Part shown: in pieces, positions 42,959 to 53,045 of the stretch
Position numbering within the stretch: position 1 is the stretch's first letter
Layout of the letters: each line of letters begins with the position of its first letter
Assembly: GCA_944323735.1 (NCBI GenBank)
Contig: CALUTO010000003.1
Coordinates: forward strand, 49,816 to 113,815
DNA: 64,000 nucleotides
Source of the DNA: Candidatus Gastranaerophilales bacterium
Lineage (GTDB): Bacteria; Cyanobacteriota; Vampirovibrionia; Gastranaerophilales; Gastranaerophilaceae
Direction: 5' to 3'
The notes under the pieces: generated by a model
Seen by the model: the letters and a program-made list of their open reading frames with translations, nothing else
Database searches by the model: none
Told to the model about the DNA's origin: nothing
Position numbers and translations under genes: made by a program

Positions 42959-43325
42959 GGCAAAAAAAATTCTCATAGTAGACGACGAGCAGGATATTGT
43001 AGAAACACTCAAATTCATGCTTGAAGCCGAGGGCTATGAATGTTTTTGTGCCTATGACGGAGAAAACGGGCTTACTCTGGCAAAGGAAATCATACCGGAT
43101 TTGATGATTCTTGATGTTATGATGCCCAAAATAAACGGATACAAAATCAGCCGTCTTTTGAAATATGATACAAAATACAAGGACATACCCATTATCATGG
43201 TTACGGCCCGTTCTCAGGAGGAGGATAAACTAATCGGGCAGGAAACAGGCGTCAATGAGTATATAACAAAACCTTTTGAGCTTGACGATATTATAAAAAA
43301 AGTAAAAGAGTATTTAGAAAAATAA
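42951..43325 (+). CDS. Single-domain response regulator
   Basis: 124 residues, receiver only. ILIVDDEQDIVETLKFMLEA carries the acidic pair, LMILDVMMPKINGYKISRLL the phosphorylated Asp (near 54), IIMVTARSQEEDK the Thr, and EYITKPFELDDI the Lys. As there is no output domain, it probably acts by protein-protein contact or as a phosphate shuttle. The ATG overlaps the kinase by 8 bases, and its stop overlaps the next ATG by one base, so the three genes are coupled. Confidence 0.95.
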   Translation: MSEAKKILIVDDEQDIVETLKFMLEAEGYECFCAYDGENGLTLAKEIIPDLMILDVMMPKINGYKISRLLKYDTKYKDIPIIMVTARSQEEDKLIGQETGVNEYITKPFELDDIIKKVKEYLEK

Positions 43326-44707
43326 TGGAATTTACCAGAAATAAAACACTAGAAAAACTAAAATACGATCTTGTACGGGATAATCTCATAAAGTATGAAG
43401 ATCTGGAAACGGCTGAGCAGGTTGCAAAAGCCCAGAATATAAATGTCGGTCAGGTGCTCATAAATTCGGGAATTATACAGGAAGAAAAACTTCTTAAATT
43501 TCTCGAATCAAAGCTCCATATACCTTATGTAAATCTTGAGGACTATTCTCTTGATAAAAAGTGTCTGAGCTATATAAATTTTAATAATGCACAAAAATAT
43601 AAAGTCATTCCGCTGTTTGAGATAGAGGGGATTCTGACTGTAGCTATGTCTGACCCGCTTGACCTTTTTGCAATAGACAAAATAGTAGAGGATGCAAAAT
43701 GTGAAATAGAACCTGTTATTTCATCTGAAAGTGCCGTGATAAAAAAGATAGAAGAGTATTATCACAGTACAAGCTCGGTGGGTCAGATTTTTATTGATGA
43801 TAACCAGCCGAAATACGACTGGAGAAACGAACTCCACAGCGAAGACCTTTCGGATGAACACATACAAAAACTGATACGCTCTATTTTGAAACAGGCAATA
43901 TCAGAAGATATACATGAACTTTTTCTTGAGCATATTCCAAACGGACTCAGTGTAAATTTCAAAAAAAATTCACAGATTTATTCTACAGGCGAAATTCCGT
44001 CAATTTTAGTTTCGTCATTTATTGCCAGACTAAAAGTTTTGTCTAATTTAGACCCTACAGTTTCTGAACTCCCCCAGCTGGGAAAATTGTGTTTTAAAGT
44101 GGATAGTATCCCTCTTATTGCAAGTATATCCGCATTTCCGACAATTCATGGAGAAAGAATAGCCATTAAAATTTATAAACCGCCAAAAACTTTAAAAGAA
44201 ACGGGGTTGAACGAGAAACAGATTGCAATAATAAAAAATTCGATGAACACAGCAGGCATAATAGTTGTCTGCGGCACAGGACTCAGTGGAAAAACGCATA
44301 TGGTCTATTCCATACTCCTTGACACCGCAACTGACAAAAAAAATGTTATGACAATAGAATCTATTACAAAATATGACCTGACAAATGTCAACCAGTGCGA
44401 GCTTAATGAAAATATAGGTTTTAACCTCGATAAAGCTATGCGTTTTATAGAGTTTCAGTCTCCTGATATATTGTATTTTGAAGGTATAAATACAAAAGAG
44501 GGGCTGGATTATTTCACCTCGCTTGTTTTAAAAGACAAAATTGTCATAACCGAATTTATGGCGGAAAATATTGCCGATCTAATGAAAAAGATGTCACTTC
44601 CGGAGTTTGCAATGTTCAAGTCCCTGCTTAATTGTCTCATCTTTATTCACAGTAAAGACAGTATCGAAGTATTTGACAAAAATGCACTGGAAAAATACTT
44701 TGCATAA
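43325..44707 (+). CDS. Degenerate PilB/GspE-type ATPase with MshEN domain
   Basis: 460 residues. The N-terminal MshEN/T2SSE_N-like region (about 15-150) has QVLINSGIIQEEKLLKFLES and KVIPLFEIEGILTVAMSDPL, a fold that binds cyclic di-GMP in some relatives. The C-terminal region follows the type II/IV pilus ATPase plan (about 180-450). Walker A is GTGLSGKTHM (near 317), but the Asp box reads ISEDIHELFLEH, Walker B is PDILYFEGINT instead of the usual DPDxxMxGExRD, and the tetracysteine zinc site is missing. It may bind nucleotide but be a weak or inactive ATPase with a regulatory role. It ends the kinase-receiver operon. Confidence 0.82.
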   Translation: MEFTRNKTLEKLKYDLVRDNLIKYEDLETAEQVAKAQNINVGQVLINSGIIQEEKLLKFLESKLHIPYVNLEDYSLDKKCLSYINFNNAQKYKVIPLFEIEGILTVAMSDPLDLFAIDKIVEDAKCEIEPVISSESAVIKKIEEYYHSTSSVGQIFIDDNQPKYDWRNELHSEDLSDEHIQKLIRSILKQAISEDIHELFLEHIPNGLSVNFKKNSQIYSTGEIPSILVSSFIARLKVLSNLDPTVSELPQLGKLCFKVDSIPLIASISAFPTIHGERIAIKIYKPPKTLKETGLNEKQIAIIKNSMNTAGIIVVCGTGLSGKTHMVYSILLDTATDKKNVMTIESITKYDLTNVNQCELNENIGFNLDKAMRFIEFQSPDILYFEGINTKEGLDYFTSLVLKDKIVITEFMAENIADLMKKMSLPEFAMFKSLLNCLIFIHSKDSIEVFDKNALEKYFA

Positions 44708-44781
44708 AGAATTTGTATGAAAACCGGCTGTTTTGTTGTAATATTTCATTGCACATGTATTGATTTTGCAGGAAGAAAACT

Positions 44782-46140
44782 ATGCGTTCACAAGAAGAAT
44801 GGATTGAAAAAGATTTAAAATATGTTTGGCATCCCGATACCCAGATGAAGCAGTATGAAGGTAAGGATTTTAAACCGGTATTGATAGAAAAGGGCAAAGG
44901 AATATATCTGTATGATGCTGACGGAAATGAATATATAGACGGTGTTTCTTCGTGGTGGGTAAATACGCTGGGGCACTCAAACGAAAAACTGAACAAAATT
45001 CTGACAGAGCAGGCAGAAAAGATAGAGCATGTTCTGCTTGCAGACTTTACGCACAGACCTGCAATAGAGCTTGCGGAAAAATTAATAAAACTTGCCGGAG
45101 AACCGTTTTCAAAGGTTTTTTATTCTGATGATGGCTCAACTGCGGTAGAGGTTGCATTAAAGATGGCATACCAGTACTGGTATCAAAATGGCAAACCTGA
45201 AAAGAAATATTTTGTTTCGATGACAGATTCCTATCATGGAGACACTCTCGGTTCTGTTTCTGTTGGCGGTATTGATATATACAAAAAAATTTTCAGTCCA
45301 CTTGTGTTTGATACGATAAAAGTATGTGCACCTTTTTGCTACAGATGCCCGAAGGGTCAGAAAAGCGAAAACTGTACGCTTAATTGTATTGAGGAGGTAG
45401 AAAACCTGTTTGAACAAAGAAACGGGGAAATTGCGGCAATTATTGTAGAACCGCTTGTTCAGGGTGCTGCCGGTATGAGAATGTATCCTGCTGAATATTT
45501 AACAAAACTCAGAGAGCTCTGTGACAGATATGATATATTGTTAATTGATGATGAAGTTGCAATGGCATTCGGAAGAACGGGAAAGTATTTTGCGTTTGAA
45601 CATGCCGGTATAAAACCGGATATATTCTGTGTTGCTAAAGGTATAACTGCCGGATATATACCTCTTGCTGCAACAATTACAACGAACAAGATTTATAATG
45701 CATTCTATGATGACTTTTCGACCCTGAAAACCTTTTATCACGGGCACAGCTTTACCGGAAATCCGATTGCCTGCGCAATTGCCGTTGAAAATTTGAAAAT
45801 AATGGAGCAGGAAAAAATAATAGATAAGCTTCAGCCAAAAATCAAAAAGCTAAAAAGCTGTCTTGATAAATTTAAAACCCTTGAGCATGCAGGAGACATC
45901 CGGCATACAGGTATGATAGGTGCTGTCGAAATGGTAAAGGATAAAAGCACAAAAGAACCCTATGATTTTAAGGAACGAATGGGGCACAGGGTATTTCTTG
46001 AAGCACTTAAAAATGGTGCAATACTGCGTCCTATCGGAAATGTAATATATTTTATGCCGCCGTTGATTATTACAGAGCAGGAAATAGAAAAACTCACAGA
46101 TATTGCATATTCGGCAATAAAAAAAGTAACGGAGAGTTAA
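44782..46140 (+). CDS. bioA: Adenosylmethionine-8-amino-7-oxononanoate aminotransferase
   Basis: 452 residues. PLP enzyme of biotin synthesis that makes 7,8-diaminopelargonate with SAM as amino donor. Motifs: YVWHPDTQM near the start, DGVSSWWVNTLGH, FYSDDGSTAVEVALKMA, DSYHGDTLGSVSVGG, DDEVAMAFGRTG, and FCVAKGITAGYIPLAA with the PLP Lys near 286. Trp and Tyr positions typical of BioA are present, which argues against other class III aminotransferases. AGGAAG lies about 7 bases upstream of the ATG. No other bio gene is adjacent, so either the pathway is scattered or a precursor is imported. Confidence 0.92.
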   Translation: MRSQEEWIEKDLKYVWHPDTQMKQYEGKDFKPVLIEKGKGIYLYDADGNEYIDGVSSWWVNTLGHSNEKLNKILTEQAEKIEHVLLADFTHRPAIELAEKLIKLAGEPFSKVFYSDDGSTAVEVALKMAYQYWYQNGKPEKKYFVSMTDSYHGDTLGSVSVGGIDIYKKIFSPLVFDTIKVCAPFCYRCPKGQKSENCTLNCIEEVENLFEQRNGEIAAIIVEPLVQGAAGMRMYPAEYLTKLRELCDRYDILLIDDEVAMAFGRTGKYFAFEHAGIKPDIFCVAKGITAGYIPLAATITTNKIYNAFYDDFSTLKTFYHGHSFTGNPIACAIAVENLKIMEQEKIIDKLQPKIKKLKSCLDKFKTLEHAGDIRHTGMIGAVEMVKDKSTKEPYDFKERMGHRVFLEALKNGAILRPIGNVIYFMPPLIITEQEIEKLTDIAYSAIKKVTES

Positions 46141-46257
46141 AGCAGTTTGTAAATTTTTATAAAGCGGAATGATGTTTTTGTTAAATTTAAAAATTCACGG
46201 ACTTTAAAACAAATAGCTTGAGCAGCAAGAATAGCAGAAAAGTGACGGGTGTGTGTT

Positions 46258-49062
46258 ATGATTAATTCGATTTCTCAAACAAACGGAGTGTATACGGGGA
46301 TTGCTAAAAAAAATAATGTGCCGGAGCAGCAGAAGAGTACAAATACATCAGCACCTGTTGCGTATGCAGATTCGTCAACTGCAATAAAATCACAGCTGGG
46401 GGTTAGTGTTCCGATTTCATACAGTTTTATCAGAGATATAAAAATACCTTATTCAGAGCCGGCAAAATACTATAAACTTGCTAACGGTCAAAAAGTAATA
46501 ATCCTTCAGAAAAAGGGGCCTACTGTTGTAAAATCCTATTTTAATGTGGGGTCTATGAACGAAAGAGAAGGAGAAAAAGGTATTTTCCATTTTATCGAGC
46601 ATATGAAATTTAACGGCTCGGAACATCTTAAAGAAGGCGAATTCTTTGACACGGTAAACAAAATGGGCGGCTCTACAAATGCCTCGACCGGCATGTCTAC
46701 AACAGACTATTATGTGATGCTGCAGCTGCTTAACAAAGACGATCTCGAAACCACAATAAAAATTCATTCAGACATGATTCAAACCCCGAAGCATACACCG
46801 GAAATGGTAGAAAAAGAGAAAGGACCCGTAACCTCCGAGATAAGCATGGTCTCTGATGAACCTGTTAACCTCGGACTGAATAACTGTATAAAAAATCTGT
46901 TCGGCATAAAAACAAATGTCGTTGATTTGATAGCAGGAAACATAAATACTGTGAGCAATTTAACAAGTGAAAAGGTCAAAGAGTATGATGCTGCGTGGTA
47001 TTCACCTGACAATTGTATTACTGTCATTACAGGAAATGTTGACCCTCAAAAAACAATTGAACTCGTTTCAAAATATTTTAACAGCACCCGGAAAAGCAAT
47101 ACTGAAAACAGAACTTACACGACTTTCACGCCTCTAAACGCTCCTGTCAGAAATGATTTAATAATGCCCAAGGCAAACAATACGACGATTCTTCTTGGAT
47201 TTGTCGGGCCTAAGAACAATTCCGAAAAAGAACTGCTTATACAAAACCTGCTTGCGGATATTATGTTTAACGGAAAACATGGCAGACTATCAGCCGAGTT
47301 AGATAAAATTCATTCATCGGGCATGTTTACACAGGAAAGAATAGGTAACAGACCAGATGACAGACGGGCTATGTTATTTGTAAGCCAGACCACTCCGGAA
47401 AAATCGGAAAATGTCTTGAAAACATATTATCAGGCAGTACAAAAACTGAAAAACACTCCGATAACACAAAAGGAGCTCGAAAAAGAAAAACTTGCTTACA
47501 AAATGGCTCTTTCAACAATTTCCGAAAATTCGGCAGCCCTGAATTCTCTCATAGGCTCCTGCATGATGGACAATCTTGACAACTTCCTTGAAAACAATAT
47601 AGAGCTTCTTGATTCTATTACAACAAAAGACCTTGATGACTTTATTAAAAAATATTTTGACCTGAACAAAGCTGCCATAACTCTTGTTCATCCCGATTCC
47701 GTAAACAGTGAAACACTTTTTGATAATTATAAAAAAAATGCTGCAGTTTCATTTAAAGGCTCGGAAAATTCACAGGTTTTCGATGAAAATAGAATAAAAC
47801 AGTACAGACTGCAGAATAATTTTGCGGCTGTTTTTAATCCAAATACTTCAGAAATAGCAAACTACCGGATTTTACTTGATACAAGAGTTCCCGCAATGGT
47901 AAAACCGGGAACGTCAGAGCTTCTGTCTAAAATCTTGCAAGAGGGGTCTATCTTTAGAGATAACAAAAATTTCTATGGCAATGCAGAAGAACAGGGTATA
48001 TATTTGAATATTAATTCTAACGCAAGAGAAATAAATGTATCTTGCATTTCACCGGAAAGTAAACTTACTGATTCATTAAAATACGCAAAAGAAGCACTTC
48101 TATACCCGAGATTTACCAAAGAGAGTCTTGATTATGCAAGAGCCTCAATTTTAGAAACACTGAACAATATTGATGTCAGTGCTGAGGACAAATTAAATAA
48201 AGAACTCTTCCCTAATATAAGTGAGTTTGCAACTAATGAAGAAATAAAGAATTCAATAAATAATGTGACTCTGGAAGATGTAGTGGGGTTATATCAGTAT
48301 ATTATGCAGAATGCAGGAGCTTCATTTGTGCTGACTGCGCCTGTTGAAAAAAAACCTGATTTAGTCAATCAGACTATACAGGAGCTTTCAACAAACTTCC
48401 CGACATTTAAACCGCTAAGCAATGAAATTTTTAATATCTATACCCCCGTGCAGGAAAATAAACTGTTAACAACTCCTGATAAAAGGATACAGGCTGAAAT
48501 TGAACAGGCATACACATTCAAGGTGAATTCAAATCCTAAAGACAGATTGATTTTTATGCTTATGAATAATATACTCGGAGGAAATCCTTCCTCAAGGCTC
48601 TTTATGGACTTGAGAGAGAAGCAAAAACTCGCATACAAGGTTAATTCGAGTTTTGACCGCTACGGAAATACCGGTATTATCACATGTTTTATAAAAACGA
48701 CAACAGATGATCCTGATAACAAGCTTTTTACCTATGACAATGTAAAAAAATCACTGGACGGATTCAAAAAACACATTGAAAAACTAAAAACAGAAAAAGT
48801 GTCTCTGGAGGAGCTGGAGGCTGCTAAACTGCGGCTTAAAACAGATATCCTGAATGATACGGAAAGCTCTGCAGACCGGACTGCTGTTTTGTTATCTAAT
48901 ATCTATTCCCCTTATTCAATAAAAGGTACGGATACATATTTGACACTTATTGATGAAATCACACCGGATGATATATATAATGCAGCAAACTATGCTTTTG
49001 GCGGCAATTCTGTGACATCAATAGTCGCAAGCCCCGATACTTTGAAAAATATGTCATTATAA
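46258..49062 (+). CDS. M16 family zinc metallopeptidase, two-domain
   Basis: 934 residues. The first half has the inverted zinc motif HFIEH (near 112) within FHFIEHMKFNGSEHLKEGEF, and the second Glu downstream in NMGG...; the second half keeps the substrate-clamping Arg/Tyr part (LFMDLREKQKLAYKV). A complete pitrilysin-like clamshell is therefore encoded in one chain. There is no signal peptide; the first 45 residues are Asn/Ser-rich (INSISQTNGVYTGIAKKNNV). Between the halves lies AAVSFKGSEN, a short motif similar to those at the N-termini of neighbouring lineage-specific proteins. The ATG at 46258 is preferred to an in-frame start at 46249. The ribosome site is weak. Confidence 0.9.
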   Translation: MINSISQTNGVYTGIAKKNNVPEQQKSTNTSAPVAYADSSTAIKSQLGVSVPISYSFIRDIKIPYSEPAKYYKLANGQKVIILQKKGPTVVKSYFNVGSMNEREGEKGIFHFIEHMKFNGSEHLKEGEFFDTVNKMGGSTNASTGMSTTDYYVMLQLLNKDDLETTIKIHSDMIQTPKHTPEMVEKEKGPVTSEISMVSDEPVNLGLNNCIKNLFGIKTNVVDLIAGNINTVSNLTSEKVKEYDAAWYSPDNCITVITGNVDPQKTIELVSKYFNSTRKSNTENRTYTTFTPLNAPVRNDLIMPKANNTTILLGFVGPKNNSEKELLIQNLLADIMFNGKHGRLSAELDKIHSSGMFTQERIGNRPDDRRAMLFVSQTTPEKSENVLKTYYQAVQKLKNTPITQKELEKEKLAYKMALSTISENSAALNSLIGSCMMDNLDNFLENNIELLDSITTKDLDDFIKKYFDLNKAAITLVHPDSVNSETLFDNYKKNAAVSFKGSENSQVFDENRIKQYRLQNNFAAVFNPNTSEIANYRILLDTRVPAMVKPGTSELLSKILQEGSIFRDNKNFYGNAEEQGIYLNINSNAREINVSCISPESKLTDSLKYAKEALLYPRFTKESLDYARASILETLNNIDVSAEDKLNKELFPNISEFATNEEIKNSINNVTLEDVVGLYQYIMQNAGASFVLTAPVEKKPDLVNQTIQELSTNFPTFKPLSNEIFNIYTPVQENKLLTTPDKRIQAEIEQAYTFKVNSNPKDRLIFMLMNNILGGNPSSRLFMDLREKQKLAYKVNSSFDRYGNTGIITCFIKTTTDDPDNKLFTYDNVKKSLDGFKKHIEKLKTEKVSLEELEAAKLRLKTDILNDTESSADRTAVLLSNIYSPYSIKGTDTYLTLIDEITPDDIYNAANYAFGGNSVTSIVASPDTLKNMSL

Positions 49063-49077
49063 ATAATTTGACGAAGA

Positions 49078-49473
49078 TTAGTATATAGAAAATTCCTGTG
49101 AATCTTTTTCCCAGTCCTCACGGTTAACCTTAAATGCATGTGACCAGAATTTTTCAATTGCATACGTTTCACGCTCTTCTTTGTGGAGCACATGTACTAT
49201 TACATCCCCGTAATCCAGAAGATTCCATCTGTTTTTCATATCTTTTTCTTCACCTGCCGGTATTCTGTCAAAAAGATGTTTTACTCTGTCTCTTACATAT
49301 TCCGTCAAAGCCCTTACCTGTGTAGTGCTCTCTGCTGAACAAATTACAAAAAAGTCGGCAAGAACAGAGACATTGCTTATATTGAGAATAGTTATATCCT
49401 GCCCGAGTTTGTCATCGAGAATACGTGCGATTACACTCGCAAATTTTGATGATGTAATTTTATTATCGCCCAA
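49078..49473 (-). CDS. rsfS: Ribosome silencing factor RsfS
   Basis: 131 residues (Iojap/YbeB family). Binds L14 on the 50S subunit and blocks subunit joining when nutrients are low. Motifs: DITILNISNVSVLADFFVIC, TTQVRALTEYVRDRV, the typical RWNLLDYGDVIVHVLH, and ETYAIEKFWSHA. A TTG start at 49473 is used; AAGGA lies 8-9 bases upstream. It is convergent with the M16 peptidase gene (15 bases between stops). In many genomes it lies near nadD; here it stands alone. Confidence 0.93.
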   Translation of the reverse strand: MGDNKITSSKFASVIARILDDKLGQDITILNISNVSVLADFFVICSAESTTQVRALTEYVRDRVKHLFDRIPAGEEKDMKNRWNLLDYGDVIVHVLHKEERETYAIEKFWSHAFKVNREDWEKDSQEFSIY

Positions 49474-49529
49474 AATGTTATTCCTTATTTAATCAATACA
49501 CTTTTCTACATAGATAAGTGTACCACAAA

Positions 49530-50486
49530 CTATTCTCCAAAACATTTTTTTATAAAATCAAGGCTTCCCTGCAATTTGTTTTTATCAATATTATGCCCGC
49601 CACGTTCGAATTCTCTGTATTCAATGTTCGTTTTGTTTGAAAGTTTGTTTTGCAGCTTTCTTGTCAGATAAACGGGAATTGTTTCATCGTCTTTTGATGC
49701 CATTATCAGTACAGGAAAATCAATTTGTTTCAAATATTTTTCATTATTAAACCTGTATTTTATAGGCTGCAAATTAGAAGGAACAAGTTTCACTACGGTT
49801 TTTACAAATTTCGGAAGAGCTTCAGATTTTGAGACAAAGTTTTTAATTGTGTCTGTTGCTTTGTTAAACGGACACATAAGGACTGCAAATTTGACCTTGT
49901 TTTTTGCTGCAAATTCGCTTGCGACAGCACAGCCCATTGAATGAGCAATAATGCCGATGTTCTCAGGCTTTATGCCTTTTTGTAAAAGATAAGAATGTAC
50001 AGTTTTCAGACTCTCTATTGCATTCTCTTTAGAAAATTCGCTCTTTGATGCGGGGTGTCCGGGATAATTAAATCCGACAATCCCATTATGAGAACGCAAT
50101 AAAATGCGGTATATTTTCTGATTTGCAATATCCATAGATGTGTACATTCCGTTGCAATAGATAAGGTATTTACTGCTGTTCTCAGGATTTATATCCATTG
50201 CATCAAATTCCATGTTTTTTGCTGTTTTTAGTTTTAAAAGTTTACAGCAATTTTTAAATTCTGGAAGAATTTTGTTGTTAAACAGAGAAACAGTCATTTT
50301 GTAAGACTGTTTTTCATAATATCTGACTCCTGCTGTATAACCTGCTGCACCTGCGGCAAGAACTGCAGATGCCCCCAGCAGTATTTTCCCCGCAGTTTTT
50401 GCAGGAGAATTTTTGTGCGCACCGAAATTTTGAGGCATGCTGCCTTTTGTTGAAATATATACCTGATTTACTCTATTCACTCTCAT
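49530..50486 (-). CDS. Membrane-anchored alpha/beta hydrolase
   Basis: 318 residues. The N-terminus is basic and Asn/Gln-rich with NFGAHKNSPAK (residues 20-30), followed by a Gly/Ala-rich span (about 32-52). The hydrolase domain then has YLIYCNGMYTS, GFNYPGHPASKS, the nucleophile elbow AHSMGC with Ser183, IMASKDDETIP (acid) and RGGHNIDKNK (His). The layout is like bem46/YqiA-type esterases attached to the inner membrane. No ribosome site is visible before the ATG. A terminator for rpsU lies 17 bases upstream, so it probably has its own promoter. The NFGA motif is shared with other lineage-specific proteins. Confidence 0.82.
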   Translation of the reverse strand: MRVNRVNQVYISTKGSMPQNFGAHKNSPAKTAGKILLGASAVLAAGAAGYTAGVRYYEKQSYKMTVSLFNNKILPEFKNCCKLLKLKTAKNMEFDAMDINPENSSKYLIYCNGMYTSMDIANQKIYRILLRSHNGIVGFNYPGHPASKSEFSKENAIESLKTVHSYLLQKGIKPENIGIIAHSMGCAVASEFAAKNKVKFAVLMCPFNKATDTIKNFVSKSEALPKFVKTVVKLVPSNLQPIKYRFNNEKYLKQIDFPVLIMASKDDETIPVYLTRKLQNKLSNKTNIEYREFERGGHNIDKNKLQGSLDFIKKCFGE

Positions 50487-50502
50487 AATAATCCATTAAC
50501 TA

Positions 50503-50535
50503 AAAAAAGCGGCCGGTTGACCCGTACGCTTTTTT
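50503..50535 (-). terminator. Terminator of rpsU
   Basis: AAAAAAGCG / CGCTTTTTT stem around a 15-base loop, followed on the minus strand by further Ts (TTTTTTT). It begins 14 bases after the rpsU stop. Confidence 0.7.
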
Positions 50536-50548
50536 AATTTTTTTATAT

Positions 50549-50722
50549 TTAAACTCTACGCTTTCTGGCAGCTTCAGATTTGCGTTTTCTTTTAATGCTC
50601 GGTTTTTCATAAACTTCACGTCTTTTGATTTCTGAAAGAATACCGGCCTTTTGAATTTTCTTTTTAAAACGTTTAAGAGCACTTTCTATGCTTTCATTTT
50701 CACCGACTCTAACTTCTGGCAT
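50549..50722 (-). CDS. rpsU: 30S ribosomal protein S21
   Basis: 57 residues, normal for S21. Starts [20 protein letters not shown] and continues through [20 protein letters not shown] to a basic [14 protein letters not shown] tail. It takes part in 30S initiation and mRNA binding near the anti-Shine-Dalgarno region. AAGGTGGTG lies 8-11 bases before the ATG. It is monocistronic, with the terminator above. Confidence 0.97.
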   Translation of the reverse strand: MPEVRVGENESIESALKRFKKKIQKAGILSEIKRREVYEKPSIKRKRKSEAARKRRV

Positions 50723-50905
50723 CTGATTTTCACCACCTTCTGCTTGATTTTTGTATCCTTTGCTGTCATATTAGCACGCAAATATTTCAATTACAACCCT
50801 TTTATCCGGATTTTAATATTCTTTAAACATTTTAGGGAATAATCTGACACCATTTTTCTTATTTTTGTTACAATAAGGACAATGAAAAAATAAAGGAAAA
50901 TGTAA

Positions 50906-52126
50906 ATGGAAGAGAAATTTCAATTAAAAGAAGAATTTATAAAACAGGCGGAAGAAATCTCAAGAGGTGCAGAACTTCTGCCCGGCGGTGTCAGAGAACT
51001 GGCAATAAAACTCCAGAAATCAAAAGAATCAGGTAAACCTATCCGTGTAAAACTCGGAATGGATCCGACAAGACCGGATTTGCATCTCGGACATACCGTT
51101 GTTATGAAAAAACTGAAAAAATTTCAGGAGCTGGGGCATACTATTGTCCTTCTTGTTGGCGGTGCAACCGCAATGGTCGGCGACCCTTCCGGCAAATCAG
51201 AGACAAGACCCGCTTTGACAAAAGAACAGGTTGAAGAAAATGCAAAAACCTATTTTGAACAAATGTCAAAAGTTCTCGATACATCAAAAGCGGAAGTTGT
51301 AAACAACGCTGACTGGCTTCACAAAATGCAGCTGACTGACCTTTTAAAACTTGCGTCAAATGTTACGGTAGCCCAGATGATGACACGTGATGATTTTGCA
51401 AAAAGATATGCAGAAGGCAAACCTATCTCCATACATGAATTTTTCTATCCGCTTATGCAGGCATATGATTCTGTAGCGATTGATGCGGATATTGAGCTCG
51501 GCGGAACCGATCAGAGATTTAATGTACTGCTGGGACGTGAAATTCAAGCTGCTTATGGAAAGCCCAACCCTCAGATGGTTATGCTTCTTCCTTTAATAGA
51601 AGGTACGGACGGGCTGGTTAAAATGTCGAAAACCTATCCTGAACACTGTATTTCACTTACAGACAGTGCAAAGGATATGTATGGAAAGCTTATGTCTATT
51701 CCCGATACGCTGATTGTTAAATATTTTAGTCTTCTCACTGATATTTCTGATACCGGGCTGAAAAACATTGAGGAACGCTTAAAAACAGAAAACCCGAGAG
51801 ATATAAAAATGCAGCTGGCTTATACTATAACAAATGAATATCACAGTGATGAAGAAACGAAAAAAGCACAGGAGGAGTTTGTAAATGTTGTGCAAAACAA
51901 GGGTATTCCGGAGGATACGGAAGAATACAAACTCAACAGTGCTGTAAATATTCTGGATTTGCTTCTTGAACTCGGGTTTGTTTCGAGTAAAGGTGAAGCA
52001 AAACGGCTTATCGCCGGCGGTGGTGTAAAAATTGATAATCAAAAGATATCCGATATCGCTTATGTTGTTTCTCAAAAACCGGCAATACTGCAGGCCGGCA
52101 AAAGAAAATATATGAGGCTTGTATGA
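50906..52126 (+). CDS. tyrS: Tyrosyl-tRNA synthetase
   Basis: 406 residues. Class I synthetase of the TyrRS type with the longer N-terminus (LKEEFIKQAEEISRGAELLP). The HIGH motif appears as HLGHT in MDPTRPDLHLGHTVVMKK, KMSKS as VKMSKTYPEH, and the tyrosine pocket region has GGTDQRFNVLLGR. A C-terminal S4 domain (GFVSSKGEAKRLIAGGGVKI) binds tRNA. AAAGGA lies before the ATG. The end overlaps cysK by 4 bases (ATGA), so tyrS-cysK-cysE form one operon. Confidence 0.96.
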   Translation: MEEKFQLKEEFIKQAEEISRGAELLPGGVRELAIKLQKSKESGKPIRVKLGMDPTRPDLHLGHTVVMKKLKKFQELGHTIVLLVGGATAMVGDPSGKSETRPALTKEQVEENAKTYFEQMSKVLDTSKAEVVNNADWLHKMQLTDLLKLASNVTVAQMMTRDDFAKRYAEGKPISIHEFFYPLMQAYDSVAIDADIELGGTDQRFNVLLGREIQAAYGKPNPQMVMLLPLIEGTDGLVKMSKTYPEHCISLTDSAKDMYGKLMSIPDTLIVKYFSLLTDISDTGLKNIEERLKTENPRDIKMQLAYTITNEYHSDEETKKAQEEFVNVVQNKGIPEDTEEYKLNSAVNILDLLLELGFVSSKGEAKRLIAGGGVKIDNQKISDIAYVVSQKPAILQAGKRKYMRLV

Positions 52127-53043
52127 TACGCAGCAATATTCTTGAGCTCATCGGCAGCACGCCGATGGTTATGCTGAATAAAATTAATGATACAGATGCA
52201 AAAATTGCGGTGAAGCTTGAATATTTTAATCCGGCAAACTCTGTAAAAGACCGGCCGGCTCTTTATATGCTTGAACAGGCAGAAAGAAAAGGGCTTGTTA
52301 CCAAAAATACGGTAATTATAGAACCTACAAGCGGCAACACCGGCATTGGACTTGCTTTATGCTGTGCGGTAAAAGGTTATAGAATTATTATGACAATGCC
52401 GGAAAGCATGAGTCTTGAGAGAAGAAAAATGCTTCAGGGCTATGGCGCAGAACTTGTTTTGACGCCTGCTGAGCTTGGGATGCAAGGAGCTGTTGATAAG
52501 GCAATTGAGCTTTCGAAAGAATATACAGAAAGCTTTATCCCCTCACAGTTTGATAATCCTGATAACCCGAAATCTCACGAATTGACTACTGCGCCTGAAA
52601 TATGGAAAGATACAGATGGAAAAATTGACATCTTTACTGCAACGTTCGGAACCGGCGGCACTGTTTCGGGCACAGGCAAAAAGCTCAAAGAGTATAATAA
52701 AAATATAAAAGTTGTTGCTGCAGAACCTTTCTCGAGCCCTCTTGTAACAAAAGGCACTGCCGGTGTTCACGGTATACAGGGAATAGGCGCAAATTTTATT
52801 CCTGAAAATCTTGATATGTCTGTAATAGATGAGGTTTTGACAGTAAAAGATGAGGACGCAATTAAAACCGCAAAGAGGCTGGCAAAAGAAGAAGGAATAC
52901 TCTGCGGTATTTCATCCGGTGCAAATGTTTTTTGCGCACTTGAATTAGCCAAAAGACCGGAGAACAAAGGAAAACTTATTGTTACAATAATATGTGATTA
53001 CGGAGAAAGGTATTTATCCACCGCACTATTTGAAAAGGACTAA
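52123..53043 (+). CDS. cysK: Cysteine synthase A
   Basis: 306 residues. PLP enzyme joining O-acetylserine and sulfide to give cysteine. Motifs: [31 protein letters not shown] with the PLP Lys, [28 protein letters not shown] (phosphate loop), and [20 protein letters not shown] and the ending [14 protein letters not shown] fit CysK rather than cystathionine synthase. It overlaps tyrS by 4 bases and cysE starts 2 bases after its stop. Confidence 0.95.
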   Translation: MIRSNILELIGSTPMVMLNKINDTDAKIAVKLEYFNPANSVKDRPALYMLEQAERKGLVTKNTVIIEPTSGNTGIGLALCCAVKGYRIIMTMPESMSLERRKMLQGYGAELVLTPAELGMQGAVDKAIELSKEYTESFIPSQFDNPDNPKSHELTTAPEIWKDTDGKIDIFTATFGTGGTVSGTGKKLKEYNKNIKVVAAEPFSSPLVTKGTAGVHGIQGIGANFIPENLDMSVIDEVLTVKDEDAIKTAKRLAKEEGILCGISSGANVFCALELAKRPENKGKLIVTIICDYGERYLSTALFEKD

Positions 53044-53045
53044 AA

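Noticed and set aside
50500..50682. A 60-codon minus-strand frame overlapping rpsU
   Set aside because: It is in another frame of the true S21 gene (50549-50722), which matches the family end to end.
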